A DNA stretch of 64,000 nucleotides from contig VXAI01000165.1 in the NCBI GenBank assembly GCA_013399305.1, positions 1,647,832 to 1,711,831 of the forward strand. The letters run 5' to 3'. A program made the position numbers and the translations under genes. Positions 13,669 to 26,121 of the stretch are shown here, in pieces. Each line of letters opens with the position of its first letter. Within the stretch, counting starts at the first letter, position 1. This stretch comes from Rostratula benghalensis. Lineage: Eukaryota > Chordata > Aves > Charadriiformes > Rostratulidae. Under the pieces are notes generated by a model. It saw only the letters and a program-made list of their open reading frames with translations. It had not been told where the DNA came from and did no database searches.

Positions 13669-13702
13669 GGTCCTATATTTGCTCCAGGAATCACCTTTTG
13701 GG
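13669..13702 (+). repeat. Dispersed short repeat, copy 1
   Basis: This 34-bp block matches 14503-14536 at 32 of 34 positions by eye (both contain 'cctatatttgctccaggaat'). Weaker similarity continues on both sides, so the repeated unit may once have been 60 bp or more. It does not resemble CR1, and I cannot assign it to a repeat family. Confidence 0.7.
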
Positions 13703-14502
13703 TGCAAGGGTCCAATGAAAACAAATCCTCCACCAAAAGCTCAAAACTCAGAGAGGTGAAACCAAAAAGCCCCAAACATTTTTCTTCTGATTCCCAGCCT
13801 GCTCCATAGCAACTCCCATGGCTACGAAGAGATATTTGAGGAGAAGTTATCTTCCCACTCCCTACCCTCTGGCCCTTTATTCCTGTTTTTAACATGGCCA
13901 GGAAATCAGCATGCACAGGGCTAATTAGAGAGCAGAGATTTTATTATGCGGTGCGCTCCACACGGCTGGCTGCGCTGATGGAGATGGATGGATGGTGGTG
14001 GATAGCAGGAGAGCCGAGAGCACTTGTCATGAGCAGATGGCAAGGGGAGGGGAGGAAGGGAGAGAGGGGTCTCTCAGGGGAATAAATCTAACTCAGAAAA
14101 ACATTCATTTTACTCTCCGGCCCAGTCGACTGAATTAACGTGAAGTGCAATCGGCCTCTCGCCCATTAATGACATGCTTTTGAGAGGAAAGAGAAGAGAA
14201 CAGTCAATCAGCTGGGGTGTAATTGAGAGATGACTGATGGGAAGACCTAATGCAGGCGCCTTCGCCGCATCACCATAAAATAATACATAGATGGAGCAAC
14301 TCCCTCCTTTCCTGTGGCTTGGGGAGGCTTTTGAAGACACCGAAAACCCCCTCGGCATCTCCAGTGAGGGTGGCAGCTCTAGGGCCTGGGGAGAGCCAGG
14401 ATGGTGCAGCACCAAGCAGGATGGGCTGAGACAGCACAACTCATCCTCCTCGCCATCCTCATGGCAAAAAAGCCACTGGTCAAACACCCTGCTGCAAATT
14501 CA

Positions 14503-14536
14503 GGTCCTATATTTGCTCCAGGAATCACCTCTTGGC
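14503..14536 (+). repeat. Dispersed short repeat, copy 2
   Basis: Direct-orientation partner of the block at 13669, 834 bp away. Both copies read GPIFAPGIT in the same frame. Origin unknown; it could be an old transposon fragment or a local duplication. Confidence 0.7.
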
Positions 14537-16436
14537 TGCTAGGGACCAACATGTGCTTTCTTTTCTTGCCAGCTCCACCACATCCTTCCAGGGCATCTGA
14601 GTTACTGCAGGAGGGACTTGGGGGTCACCCTTGCAGTACCAGTGGGGTTCATGGCTGCTGAGATTTTGTATGGAGGGGGAGGTCAATCAGTGCCCAGGAT
14701 TTGCAGCTTTAAGTCGTTGTGAGCCAGATATCTGGTAGAGTTGAACCACAGCTGCTCAAACACGATCTTCTGTGCTGGATCCTGGGCTAACACACAAGGG
14801 AAAAAACATGGTGCAGCTTTTCCCCCCAACCAGAAAGGATCCCTATTACCATTTCCCCGGACAAGAACAAGGATCTGCTCTTCACTCAACCCACCTGCAT
14901 GGTTTTAGGACTTGCCCAGAGCAAGTTCTGTCATTGCCATGGCTGGAAGAGAGGACAAGGCAAAAAGTGTACAGTTTTGAGGGTGGATGGGCTCTCAGAC
15001 ACAGCAGGGACCGGGATAAAGTGCTCACTCAGCCTTCCCATGGTGCAAACATCCCCATAAATCATCATTACAAAATCCACGAGATTGGGACTACCATTTA
15101 ATCACAGAGTAAGAGAGTGAAAGGGGAGGAAACCAGCAAATCAAGGAGATTCATTGGTCTAAGGCTCCTAGACACCCTCAGGCTGGCCTAGTTCTTGGAA
15201 AGTAATACTTGGAGAGACAGAGGTGGTCCACCTCTTCATCCTCTTGAAGCACCCTATTTCTTAGCACTCTTTCTAGGAAGATGTGCTCAGAGCATCTCTG
15301 TTTAAGGATCAATGAATGGCACCAGAGGATCCACAGTCAGCTGTGGGTCAGAGCCTCAGAGCTCTCCTTGAAAGCCAGAGGGACAAAGAAGTGTTCAAAA
15401 CAAAGATCTCATCACAGATATCCCACTTGATTGCTGGAGGAACAGGAGGGCACTGATACTGCTTTCAAGAGTGATCATGGTTTATTCAGGGCTTGCCTTG
15501 AGAGCAAGTAGGAGGAAGGGTGTTATGTTATGTCCTGATCCCAGCCCATCTTTTCCAGGCAAAGGAAAAAGGGAGGAATTGCATAGATATTTGGAGATTT
15601 CCACGTGGTCCTTAGCAGAGATGGCAGCCCAACAGATGCACACCCCAGCCTGCCCAGCAAACCCAGCTTTGTTTTCATTTTTAAACCCAGGTTTGTGCTG
15701 TTGTATGAGCATCACGTTGTCACCGCCGATTAACCCTCCTGCTGACTGTACCGGCTCAGCCGTTTCCATGGCAAGCAACACTGAGATGTTATCAGGGGCT
15801 CTTGCTTCCTGAGCTGCTGGGATGGCTTGATGAAAACAACTGAAGATGCAGGAGCAATGTCCTGAGATGCCTCCCAGCCACGCAACCTGTCCCACCTTTG
15901 CCCTTAGAGAATTTATTAACACAAAAACACTCTCCCAAACAAATTTGAGGAGAAATTTTTTCCCTTAGAAAGGGAGTCTGTCAAGCAATAGATGGCCTGT
16001 CCTTTGCAAGGTGCCTGCATGCTGCTGTGGAAGTCTCCATTTCTGTAGGTGGGAACCCATGTCTAACGATGCTGAGGGCTTTGGCCAAGGTGAGGTGGAT
16101 GGTTTGTAGTGGATCTGGATGCTGAGCCTCAGTTCTTCTCCCATGAGCTGATAAGCTGCTCTGCATTCCCTTGTATCACAAGGTAGTTGTGAAAAAAGAT
16201 GAACCTAAACCAGTTTTGGAAAGGGATCTGGATCTGTGTTCAGTGTTTGATCTGCAACCAAACTCTGGCTCTGACTCCTTTTTTTCCACAGCACATCCAT
16301 ACTGTCATTTTTAGCCAGGTCTGCTGCAAATCAGAGGCATAAGTCTGCTTCAGACTTGTCTGCTGGAGGTCTCAAAACACTGTCCAGACCTCCCACAGGG
16401 CTCAGCCTGGGCAGCACAGGTCATCCATGAGGGGGA

Positions 16437-16475
16437 ATCATAGAATGGTTTGGGTTGGAAGGAACCTTCCTACAG
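16437..16475 (-). mobile_element. CR1 tail remnant
   Basis: Only the inverted 3' tip of a CR1 element is visible ('aatcatagaatggtttgggt' followed by 'tggaaggaacc'). It is followed by sequence unlike CR1 until a second tail begins at 16671. Confidence 0.75.
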
Positions 16476-16670
16476 TCACATGCAGACCCCTGTCCAGCAC
16501 CCAGTAAACTGGGTTAAAACAGCTTCTTCTATCTTGGGCCCTCCACAGGATCTAGTCCAGTCAAGCTGCTTCTGATCGAGGTTTGTTTGAAGCAGAACTT
16601 GTCTGGGATAAAAATGCCCCAAACACACTCTTTTTTCCCACCCCAGTTTTTGTGCCAATCTGAGTTTCAT

Positions 16671-17035
16671 TGAATCAAAAAATGGTTTGGGTGGGAAGGG
16701 ACCTTTCAAGGCCATATAGTCCACCCCCCCTGCCATAATCAGGGACATCTTCAGCTAGATCAGGTTGCCCAGAGCCCTGTCAAATCTGACCTCAAATATT
16801 TCCAGGAATGGGGCATCTCCCACCTCTCTGGGCATCCTGGGCCAGTGTCTCACCACCCTCATGGTAAAAAATTTCTTCCTTATATCTAGTCTGAATTTCC
16901 TCCTTCAGTTTGAAGCCATTACCCCTTGTCCTATTGCAACAGGACCTCCTAAAAAGCCTGTCCCTATGTTTCTTTATGTATTTAAGTATTGAAAGGCTGC
17001 AATAAATTCTCCTGTGACCCTTTCCTTCTCCATGT
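16671..17035 (-). mobile_element. CR1 LINE fragment, minus orientation
   Basis: A diverged inverted tail ('tgaatcaaaaaatggtttgg') is followed by 'gggaagggacctttcaagg', 'ttgcccagagccctgtcaaa' and 'cagtgtctcaccaccctc'. It is more diverged than most copies here, so probably older. Confidence 0.85.
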
Positions 17036-19606
17036 CTTACCTGGCTCCTTGCTCCATTTATTGAGCTAAAGATTACCTCTTCTTTTCTTCCAGTACCCAA
17101 AACCTGGCAGTCTGTATTTGCAAAACTATATGGTCCCAGCCCTGTCCCTCTGAAAGCAGCACCCAGGTCTGGCAGGAACTGGATGTGCAGAGCAGGGGAT
17201 TAAATGTGGGGCTGCAACCAGAAGATGGGTAAAATCTAGTGTGTGGGTGGGACATTTTGTGGCGGTGTTACTTGAAGTTAGACACAGCCCCAGAGAGTGA
17301 CAGCTAAGCTGGGACTCAACCCCATGCTCTATGCTCTGCACACCCAGAGGGCAGTAACTCTACCGGCAGACGCAGTTGTAAGGATGGACACAGCAGCAGG
17401 GAGAAGAGGACAACACCCTTTTCAGGTTGAGGAAACCCAACAGGGAGGAACCGCCAAGAGTGGGCTGAGGTGCATAGAGCCACAAAGTCCAGGACTGGTG
17501 GTTTTGAGATGACACCCACTGGTGAGGAGCCAGACTGCAAGCAGGCTGAGGTGTGGTGGCCACACTGCCTGGAAGCAACCTTGGGTCGGTCTTCACTTTT
17601 GCAAAACTGTCCTTCAGAGAGAGCAGCTTTCACTAGCACACCCAAAGAAACCACCCCAAAAAGTGAATGCACTTTTACCTGCAGCCTCTGGCTGGTCTGG
17701 GACCACCCCGCTTCAGAAATGGCCATGGCAGTTTCAGAGTGATCAGCAGAGCATTTGAAAGACCTAGGCATGGACAAGGGTCCTGCTACAGTCTGGTTGT
17801 AATAGGTGGTCATGTACAACCCTTCCCACTGATGGCGCATGGCAAATGTTCCTGCCCCAGAGAGTTTATAATTAAGGACAAAAAATTAACCAATTTCACA
17901 TGATTTAGACAGAAAGGAGGGGGGGAAAGGATGTTCCATTAAAAATCATCAAAAAGGGACAATACCTCCAGTAGAAGCAGACATAATATGTGAATCCAGG
18001 GAACATTTTACACGCATGGGAACCTCAGCACTCAAATATGGTTTCCCAGACGAAGGAGCAAACTGGAATGAAGCTCAGAGGGATCTAAGCAGAGGTTGAA
18101 CCCATCTGGTTACACCTTGGATCCTGTCTGGGCTTTGCATGGGGTGCCCGCCGTGGTCAGCTTGATCCTGTAGCCCCCTGCTCTATCCTGTGCACATGGA
18201 GAGCAACCAGGGGTGACAGCAGTCAGCATCTGTGTGGCAGATTAAGATGCTTAGAAAAGGGTTTGCCGGTGCTTTTGATGGATTTGGAGAGCCAGGCAAA
18301 ATTATCTCATGACTCAGTTTCACTTCTGAGGTGTAGCGTGACCTGAGCAGAGGGTCTCTTGGGCTGAATTAGAATTTTTCCCCCTGCTTTTTCTTTCTCA
18401 CAGAGAATCCCCTGACCTCCTCCAAGTCAAAGATGAGGCCAGTCTTTGAGCTGCACAACCAGATTTCATGTGCATCCCATGGAAGCCATTTGTATGCTCC
18501 CACCCAAGCCAATGGCCAAAGACCTAGGTTTTTACTTGGAAAAAATCCCTCAATTTTAATTGGCAAAAGTAAAAGTTTAGCATTCATTACCACTGTGAAA
18601 ACCTGTTGCTGTGGGCACCCTAAAGCAAGCAGGCATCACAGCCCCCCTTCTCCACCTTGGCCCAAATAATATTTTGCCTGTTCAAGCTGCAGGACCTGGA
18701 CCCTAAGAAGCTGAGAGCAGGCTGAGTCAGAGCATGCCAGATAGAGTTGCATAAAGCTTTGTTGATGCTAAGAGGAGCTGCTGAGCCTGCATTAATCTAT
18801 GATCCTGTGAGCCTTGTCCAGTTCCTCCCCAGATCCAGTCCAGTTGAAGGATTGTAATGAAAACCACCTTCCCCTTTCCAGAGCTTATGTCAATCATCTT
18901 CTCCTCTGATCCCTCCACTTAAGAAAAACAAGGACCAACCTAAATCCTGACCATAAAAGTTGAGCTGGCAGCTCTGTGTGCACTGGAAAGGGGGTCTGAG
19001 CACCCTCGGCCCAAGAAGACACCTCAAGATGGAGAGGGAACACAACGTTCCCTGGAAGCAATAGTTATTTTGCAGAGGTGCCTCCTACCCTGGGTCTGCT
19101 TGGGCTGGAGCCTCTTGTGTTACTGAGCACCCATTTCATCCAGGAGACGGAAAACACCTACCCCTTTCCCAGTTTTTCCAAACTGAGTGGGTTTTGAGGA
19201 AATGTTGGAGGTTTTGGATGAAGAAGTGTTGATCTTGCAGCAGATGGCGCTTCTGCCTAGGAAATAAGGCCGGGAATAAGGTTCTCGGTCCAACCAGCAG
19301 GGAGCAGAGCAAGGAGCTGGTTCCCAAACATTAATTACTGGAGGGAGAAATTTTACCTTAAAAATACCCCAAGTCTACCTTGGAAATACCCCAAATTCAG
19401 GCCTCACTGAAGGGCTTCCCAATTTTATCTCCCCTTAATGCATTGAAAACATTCATTATTCACCAGCAAAGCAGAATATTTGCAGCAACACCACAAGATA
19501 ACCAAACCTTCGGTTTGAGTTTGTCCTTACATATATTTATGACATCTGTCTGTTTGGAAAAAAAACTTTAGGTACTTTCTTCATTGTTTTATGTTAAAGA
19601 AGAATA
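17036..19606. other. Non-coding stretch, no gene recognised
   Basis: Overlapping frames at 17316-17840 on both strands have no recognisable domain. No CR1 tail, RNA gene or exon was identified. Confidence 0.5.
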
Positions 19607-19764
19607 AGAGGAGAGGAGAGGAGAGGAGAGGAGAGGAGAGGAGAGGAGAGGAGAGGAGAGGAGAGGAGAGGAGAGGAGAGGAGAGGAGAGGAGAGGAGAG
19701 GAGAGGAGAGGAGAGGAGAGGAGAGGAGAGGAGAGGAGAGGAGAGGAGAGGAGAGGAGAGGAGA
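19607..19764. repeat. (GAGAG)n perfect pentanucleotide microsatellite, about 31 copies
   Basis: 158 bp of uninterrupted period-5 sequence with one strand entirely purine. It is followed by a run of A. The array is open in all six frames, giving RGEER and LLSSP repeats, so the long frames over it are not genes. Purity implies recent expansion or ongoing slippage. Confidence 0.98.
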
Positions 19765-21439
19765 AAAAAAAAACCTACCACAAGGAAGAAAAGCTTTCAA
19801 TGAAATCTGAATACTACATGTGACGATTACAGCTGGAAGCAGTATTTTCAGAATTAAAACCAACATTATTTTGGATTGAAATATTATCTTATTAATATTC
19901 CTGTTGCATAAAAAAAACAGCAAAATATTTCCATCTGCCAGAATAACTAAATGCTCTTTCATGGAAAGTTTACACGTTTTCAAGTCTATTGGTCTTGCCC
20001 AGTAAAAAATGTAGGTCAAAATGTCAAACAACTGCAAAATCTACACATATCAATATGCATACACACATACACCCTCCATTTATCCACAAGTGCACTGTGA
20101 AATAATGTACTGAGAATCCATCAGATGACAAGCTCATTACTTGACTTATCCAGCTGATAATAATTGCTCAAAGAGAGGAGAAAAAAAGTCATCAGTGCTC
20201 TCTGATGGGTGGATATGAGTACTTCCAGGGTTTCTCCCAGGATGATTTGTGCATAATAAGGATATTTTTTTTTTTTCCTTATGGGAGGAGAACAAAGCAA
20301 GGTCAGTCACAAGACAGAGTTAGTGGCCACCCACATAAACATCTGTTTGCACAGAAGAGGCTGAAACTGAGCTAACACACAGCCTTGATGGCAGATCAGG
20401 CTGGGCAAATAAATTGCTCTTGCCCCTCCAGGTGACCCACAAAAATTTGTCATTTTCTGACACTTTTTTGCTCTTTCTTGAACATGTTTATATGACAATT
20501 GGGTTTTTTTTCCCCCCTTCCATAACTGCTGTTCTTTAAGGGGTGTGCTCTTGAGAGGGGCAAAATTTATATTAAAAGAAAGGCTTTTCTCTTTTCCTGC
20601 TTGAACACAGGTTACTGGATTACCCCACGTGCCTTTGATCAGAAACATGATCAAATATTTATACAGTGGGAGATCCATCTGTTCAGATGAATTCCCAGTG
20701 GGGTAGCTCCTTTCCCGTCCTATTACTCATGTGGCTTTCTTCACTCGCTCCATTTTTCCTGCAATAAATTGGTTAAAGACTGACAGTGGAGGGAGCAAAT
20801 ATTTCTTATTCCTTCTGATCTACACACATAGGAAATACTCTTGTCAACTTGCACGTGTGTTTATTGAGGAGGGGGTTTGGGGACCGTTTTGCACACAGCC
20901 ATCCCCAGGCTGGGTTGGCTGCCGCCTCTGCCTGTCCCTGGCTGGGCAACACTCAGCCCATCAATCACCTCTTCTGACACTTTCCATGTGTATCAGCTGG
21001 AGGACAAATAAATTTCATGCTGAGATTCCTGTATTTCCATTTTGACCCCGCTGGCCTTCGTGGAAGAAACATTTCTCCTTAATATCTATGCAATTACAGG
21101 GCTAGACACAGGAGGATGGGTACCAAGTATGGAGGTGGGGGAGGATTAAACCTCCTGTAGAAGCCCTTTTAAAGGAGAGAAAGAACATCTGCACTGGTGT
21201 GGAATGTGTTGAGTCAGTGTGACTGGCTAATAAGAACTAGAACAAAGGCTGAAAAACGAAAATTGCAGCATAGGGATCCAAATATGTTTTGGGGGCATTT
21301 CAGCCCCAAGTTATGTCTGCAGGTCACCCTTTGGTCCTCAGTGGATGGATGGTTTCTATTAGAAGATTTACCCCACCTGGGGCAGGAGAGATGCTCTCTC
21401 CCTTGTTTAGCAGCCTCTCCTGACATACTCAAATGGTTG
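19765..21439. other. Non-coding stretch, no gene recognised
   Basis: AT-rich up to about 20700. No domain or splice-flanked block was found on either strand. Confidence 0.5.
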
Positions 21440-21760
21440 TCCCATAGGATGCTAGCCAATGAAGGCTGGAAGAGATGTCAGGAGGTCTCTAGTGGGACAT
21501 CAAGAGGTCTGTAGTGTGTCCTCCTGCTCACAGTAGGGCCATCCCTGGGGTTTGGGCTCAGGGATTTATCCAGCTGTGGCTTGAAAAACCGTCAAGGATA
21601 GAGTTTGCACAACTTCTTTGGGCAAACCCTTTCAACAATTGCCTTCCACACCCACCTCCTCTGAGACAAAAGCATCCTCTGGTTTCTGCCAGTGTCTCAG
21701 CAGATGGGCTGAGGCCTCCTAAAAGAGCTTGTCATCCCTTGACAGACCAGTTCCTAAGGT
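21440..21760 (-). mobile_element. Degenerate CR1-like fragment, minus orientation
   Basis: The order of weak matches ('ggctggaagagatgtcagga', 'ccagctgtggcttgaaaaac', 'ttctttgggcaaaccctt') resembles the inverted 3' part of an old CR1. The tail unit itself is not recognisable. Could be another LINE remnant. Confidence 0.5.
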
Positions 21761-22951
21761 GTTATGCTGTTATTACAACTGATTATAACACCAACCAGGT
21801 TTAAGAAAACACATGTGTCAATACCTAAAACAAAGACAAGCCAAGACCTACTGTCCCTCACCAGGAGGTAGTGGTCTGAGATAAAAGTCCCCCCCAGCTA
21901 CCAGGAAAGGAGTGAGATTGTAAAAAAAACCTGTAGAAATGGGTTTCATATAATACACTGTGTGTCAATCACATTCCCATCTATGTCAAAGAAGGGTGGC
22001 TGAATGCTGACCAAGGCATCTTTACAAGGTCACCACCATCTCAGATTGGCCCAGGGGACATTCCTGGTGGACACGGAAATCCTGCCTCACTGACTGGTGT
22101 CAGAGACTGAACAAAGAACAGAGAGAGAGAGAGAGAGAAGGAATGCTCTGAGCCTTTATCATCTGTTTTGCCCACTATTTGAGGAACTGATGTTGCATCA
22201 AAGCCAGTAGCTCTCCTCTTTGGTCCCTGGTTATAAAGCAAATTGTCACCAGCCAGGGAAGCAGAGTCGGCAAGCAAGGGACAAAATCTCACCAGTTCAG
22301 AACTGGAAAAGCGGCTGATCCGCAGACAAAAATCTCATCTGCAGCCAAAGCAAACCCAGCCCCGTCCTCTGCCCTGGAGAGTTGGGAGTTCTGGATTTAT
22401 AGACAGTTACCACTACATTAATGAGCTCTGGAGAGCGTCTGCTGCCAGCTTCATTACAGATGGGTGGAAAAATATCATTCCGAGGAATCCCCCAGCTGGA
22501 CATAAATATTTAGCATGTGATCAGCTGCTCAGAATTCCCCTGACCTGAATAAATCTGTGTTGTTTCTCCTGCCTTCAAATAAAAAGCCCATAATCAGGAT
22601 CACTCCCCTCACTTAATCTTTTTGAAGGGTGCAGTGGAGACGGCTGTTTTATATCTCTTTGTAGCCCCTTATCCCTCCATCTCTGGTAGAAAAGCTGTTT
22701 AAGCCCAAATCATCTCTCAGAGGAAAATTCATCTCAGCTGAACAGGACAATACTGTAATTTATATTGCACCTAGGGTAAAGGCTGGTGCTGCTTAGCAGT
22801 TGGAACAGAGCCCATTTTTGGGACTTCCAGTTTGGAGCAGGCATTACATTGGCCCTTTATGAAACTTTTAGACACCAGGAACAGCTCTTCGGGCTGTTAA
22901 ACCTCTTTCTAATCCAATATTTCAAGACTCACAGAAGTTGTAAGTAGATCT
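21761..22951. other. Non-coding stretch with a short GA run at 22121-22138
   Basis: Apart from the (GA)9 run, nothing repetitive is seen. Sequence at about 22360-22560 has few repeats and could be conserved, but no gene is recognised. Confidence 0.5.
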
Positions 22952-23491
22952 GGAATCATAGAATGGTTTGGGTTGGAAAGAACCTTAAAGATCTTCCAGT
23001 TCCAACTCCACTGCCATGGGCAGACAGCCCTCCCACCAGGCCGAGTAGCTCAAAGCCCCATCCAGCCTTGACCTTGGCCTTGACCACCTCCAGGGATGGG
23101 GCAGCCACAGTTTCTCTGAGCAACTTGGACCAGGGTCTCACCACCCTCACAGCAAAGAATTTCTTCCCCAGATCTCACATGAACACTCTTCCTTCAATTT
23201 CAAACCATTCCTGCTCATCCTATTGCTCCCCTTCCTGATCAAGAGTCCCTCCCCAGCTTTCCTGGAGCCCCTGGGGGGACTGGAAGGGGCTCGAAGGTCT
23301 CCCTGGAGCCTTCTCTTCTCCAGGCTGAACCCCCCCCCCAACTCTCTCAATTTGTCCTCACAGCAGAGGGGCTCCAGCCCTCCCAGCATCTCCGTGGCCT
23401 CCTCTGGCCCCACTCCAACAGCTCCATGTCTCTCCTGGGCTGAGACCCCACAGCTGGAGGCAGCACTGCAGGAGGGAGTCTCCCCAGAGCT
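22952..23491 (-). mobile_element. CR1 LINE fragment, minus orientation
   Basis: The inverted tail 'ggaatcatagaatggtttgg' opens a copy of about 540 bp. It goes through 'ccagggatggggcagccaca', 'tcaagagtccctccccagct' and 'ctccagccctcccagcatct', ending near 'gcactgcaggagggagtctc'. It is the same subfamily as the plus-oriented copy at 62927. Confidence 0.92.
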
Positions 23492-25313
23492 TTCACTTAC
23501 ATGTTCCCCTAGCATTTCATACCTCATAGTTTTCTTGTGCTAGGAATGATATCTTTCTGTTAATACACCCTATAGGATTTTTCTTCCACGAACGACCTAC
23601 TTCAGCATTCCTGTTTCTTCCCGCCTCATCATTTAATTAAACAACCTCTAGTTAGTGCTTTATGAGAATGACCAAATATTCATTCTTTCCTGCCTTTAAA
23701 CCACTTCTGGCACCTGTCGTGTTTCTCTCTGCTGCACTTAAACCTCTCTGCCTGTCTGGTGGTGCCTTTCCCAGCTCCCCCCAGCCAGCCCGTGGTTTTG
23801 CATTGGTGTCGTGCAAAGCGCATTTCAATTCTGCTTGGCCAAGGCGTTGCAGACAACAGGAGGGATGGTAACCAGGGGAGCTCGTGTTTGCATGCAAGCA
23901 GCAGCCCCCAGGAGCTGAAAGGATTGAGACTGCAAAAGCCCTGGCACCGACCATGGGAGATGTACATCGAAATCCGTGTTCTACCACTGACTTGCTGCGC
24001 AGCCCTGAGCAAACAAAGCGGAACAACAGCCCCTGGGGACACCCACCCCTCATCGAGTTCAGTGGGAGACAAATATTTCCTTCTTCAGAGGTATTACACT
24101 CTCCTCGTCGTGTGGAAGTTGAACAAACTCCTTTAAAAGCGAGGCATTGAGAGGTTTTTTACAAAGGCATTGCAAATGTGGGGCAGCAGGTGCCTATTTT
24201 AGCCTGATAAATGATTGGTGGTGTGGAGGTGTGAAGGCAACCCCAAGGGCTCACCATATCGTTCCCATCACCTACTTTTGTGTGGCTTGAAGATGCATCT
24301 ATTCATGGACATAAAGACGGCGCTTTTCTTGTTTTTCTTCTTCTTTTTTTTTTTCCTTGAGTCATTATGAAAATAAAAGTTGATTCAGAGTCATTCTACC
24401 ACTTTAGACACAGGTTCCTTGATGAGAGCTTGTGCATGCCTTTCACATCAGGGGCTGAAAGAAGGTTTGGCCCTGAGGCTGCTGTAGTCACTAAAAGGCT
24501 ATTTATTAACTTTCCTGTGTTCTGCATCAGGCTTCAAAAGTTAAGAAATGGAGGGGTTTGAGTTAGTCACTATGGAGAGCTTTGATGCCACTGCTAACAC
24601 CTCCTGTAATAATTTCTGGAATGCCTCCATTAGAGGAAAAGAGAAGGAAAAAGAATGGTGTCTCCCAAACACATAAATCTCCTCTATTATTTGTAATTTC
24701 TTCTTGAAAGAATGCACTGCTTAGAGTGATGGGGAGGGGGGGTGTGGGGTGTGCGCAGAATCTTGATAATGAGAATATAAGTTTTGTTGTGCTTGTTTTT
24801 TATTTTATTAACAGGTTCTTAGTTCAATCAAGACTTCTTAATTAAAAGAGTCTTAGTCTTTCTAAACAGCAATAAAAGGGGTGAAATAGTCTAGAGAACA
24901 TGTGGTCTTGCTAGGAGAAATTTCTCTAGGTTGATTTTTCTTTAAATTGAGTCTGAAGATGATTGCAGCCTGGTTTGCTTGGACTCAAGCCATGTACTTG
25001 ACAGTATTCCCAGCTCACATATTGCTGTTCTTGCATATTCTGTTCTCCCAGGGCCAAAGGGGTGGGCCCAAGGCGTATGGCATCCAATTTTCATCAGTGA
25101 TTTTGTACTAAAAACAGTCTTGCTAATAAAGAGAAACCATCACTACGAGCAGGACAAGTGATCAAATGCAGTAACACTAAACATCAGATTTGGAATAATC
25201 AGCATGATAAAAATTTTAACTTTTTTTCCCCCCCTTCCTTAGCTCTTCCTCTACCATTTTCCAAAGTTTCACCTCTCCAGATGCCACTCCTTTCCTACAC
25301 CACTAGCACAGAC
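23492..25313. other. Non-coding stretch, no gene recognised
   Basis: Frames of 125-133 codons at 23652-24136 overlap on both strands and lack domains. A T-rich tract at 25220-25237 followed by CCTTCCTTAG at about 25231-25241 looks like a splice acceptor just upstream of the broken coiled-coil sequence. Confidence 0.45.
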
Positions 25314-26121
25314 AGCCCCAGGAAATGTCATTTCAGGATCCGACCTGTTTCAACAAAACATTGTAGAAATCAAATATGGGACATCAGACACTTGGTTCCC
25401 TACCTTGGCATGAGAAAATATCAGCTGAAAGAAGAAATCAAAGATGAACAAACCATGAACCAAGATGGACTGCTACAAGATGTTAGTAGAAGAGTTGCAG
25501 AAGGGAAGGAAGAACATCAAAGACAGAGTGCAACAAAGGGAAGAAAGGCTCTGACTACTAGAATGCAAAAAAATGAAACCCTGAAGAGTGCCAGTAAACA
25601 ACTCATCTTGCAAATCAGTGATATGGCTGACCATCTGGCAGCATGTCAATGCTATCAAACTGTAGCAGACATGCTAGGAAACAGAAGTGAAGCTCAAAAA
25701 AAAAAAAAAAAATTATGCTCAATGCCTCGAGGACAAGTTGGAAAGTATCCAGCAGCAATATGAGATGATAGAAAAGCAACAGAGCTCCCAGTGACAGGAG
25801 GCATTGAGAGAGCTCACCCAGACACATGAGAGTTGGAAGAGCGGCACAACACAGCTGAAAGGGGAGCTGGAAGCAGCAGAGAAGACACCAGTTCTTTGAA
25901 GACACAGCCATGGGTGCTGACTCCCCATGCTGCAGGATGGAGTCAGGTTCAAGGTGGTAAAAAGCTCTTCAGAGCCAGCTGTGATGAGAAAACTCCACTG
26001 GCTCAAGGACCTCAAGAAGATTTTTATCCCTCTTGTGCTTGTGCTGCCATTTTTCTACTTGTACTTAATGGTTGTGGAGCTCCTATCTCAATATTTTATC
26101 CTTTATCTGCAAAGGAAATGA
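25314..26121 (+). pseudogene. Broken intronless copy of a coiled-coil, tail-anchored protein gene
   Basis: Three consecutive plus-strand segments read as one protein-like sequence, but in different frames and with stops. The first (about 25314-25695) includes KSASKQLILQISDMADHLAA. The second, after a run of A at about 25697-25713, starts YAQCLEDKLESIQQQ and continues through an in-frame TGA as heptad-rich Glu/Gln/Leu sequence. The third (about 25927-26121) ends with a hydrophobic segment, FIPLVLVLPFFYLYL, a few residues from a normal stop, like a C-terminal membrane anchor. I do not recognise the parent gene. The run of A probably arose by slippage and shifts the frame. Intron loss cannot be proven without the parent, and a decayed single exon is an alternative. 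Confidence 0.6.

Larger units (their letters stand above)
11232..16436. other. 5-kb non-coding block, no gene recognised
   Basis: A possible degenerate CR1 tail lies at about 11598-11660 ('gaggtggttggaccagatgt'). An A-rich tract lies at 13138-13212 and a short TA run at 12980-12994. The 215-codon frame at 12441-13088 has no recognisable domain and passes through the TA run. A repeated 34-bp motif at 13669 and 14503 is listed separately. Sequence around 13925-14290 has few repeats and several CpGs. Confidence 0.5.

Noticed and set aside
19581..20037. Long frames with LLSSP and RGEER repeats on both strands
   Set aside because: They are translations of the period-5 microsatellite, which has no stop in any frame.
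22121..22138. GA run as a regulatory GAGA element
   Set aside because: A short dinucleotide microsatellite explains it, and no gene is nearby.
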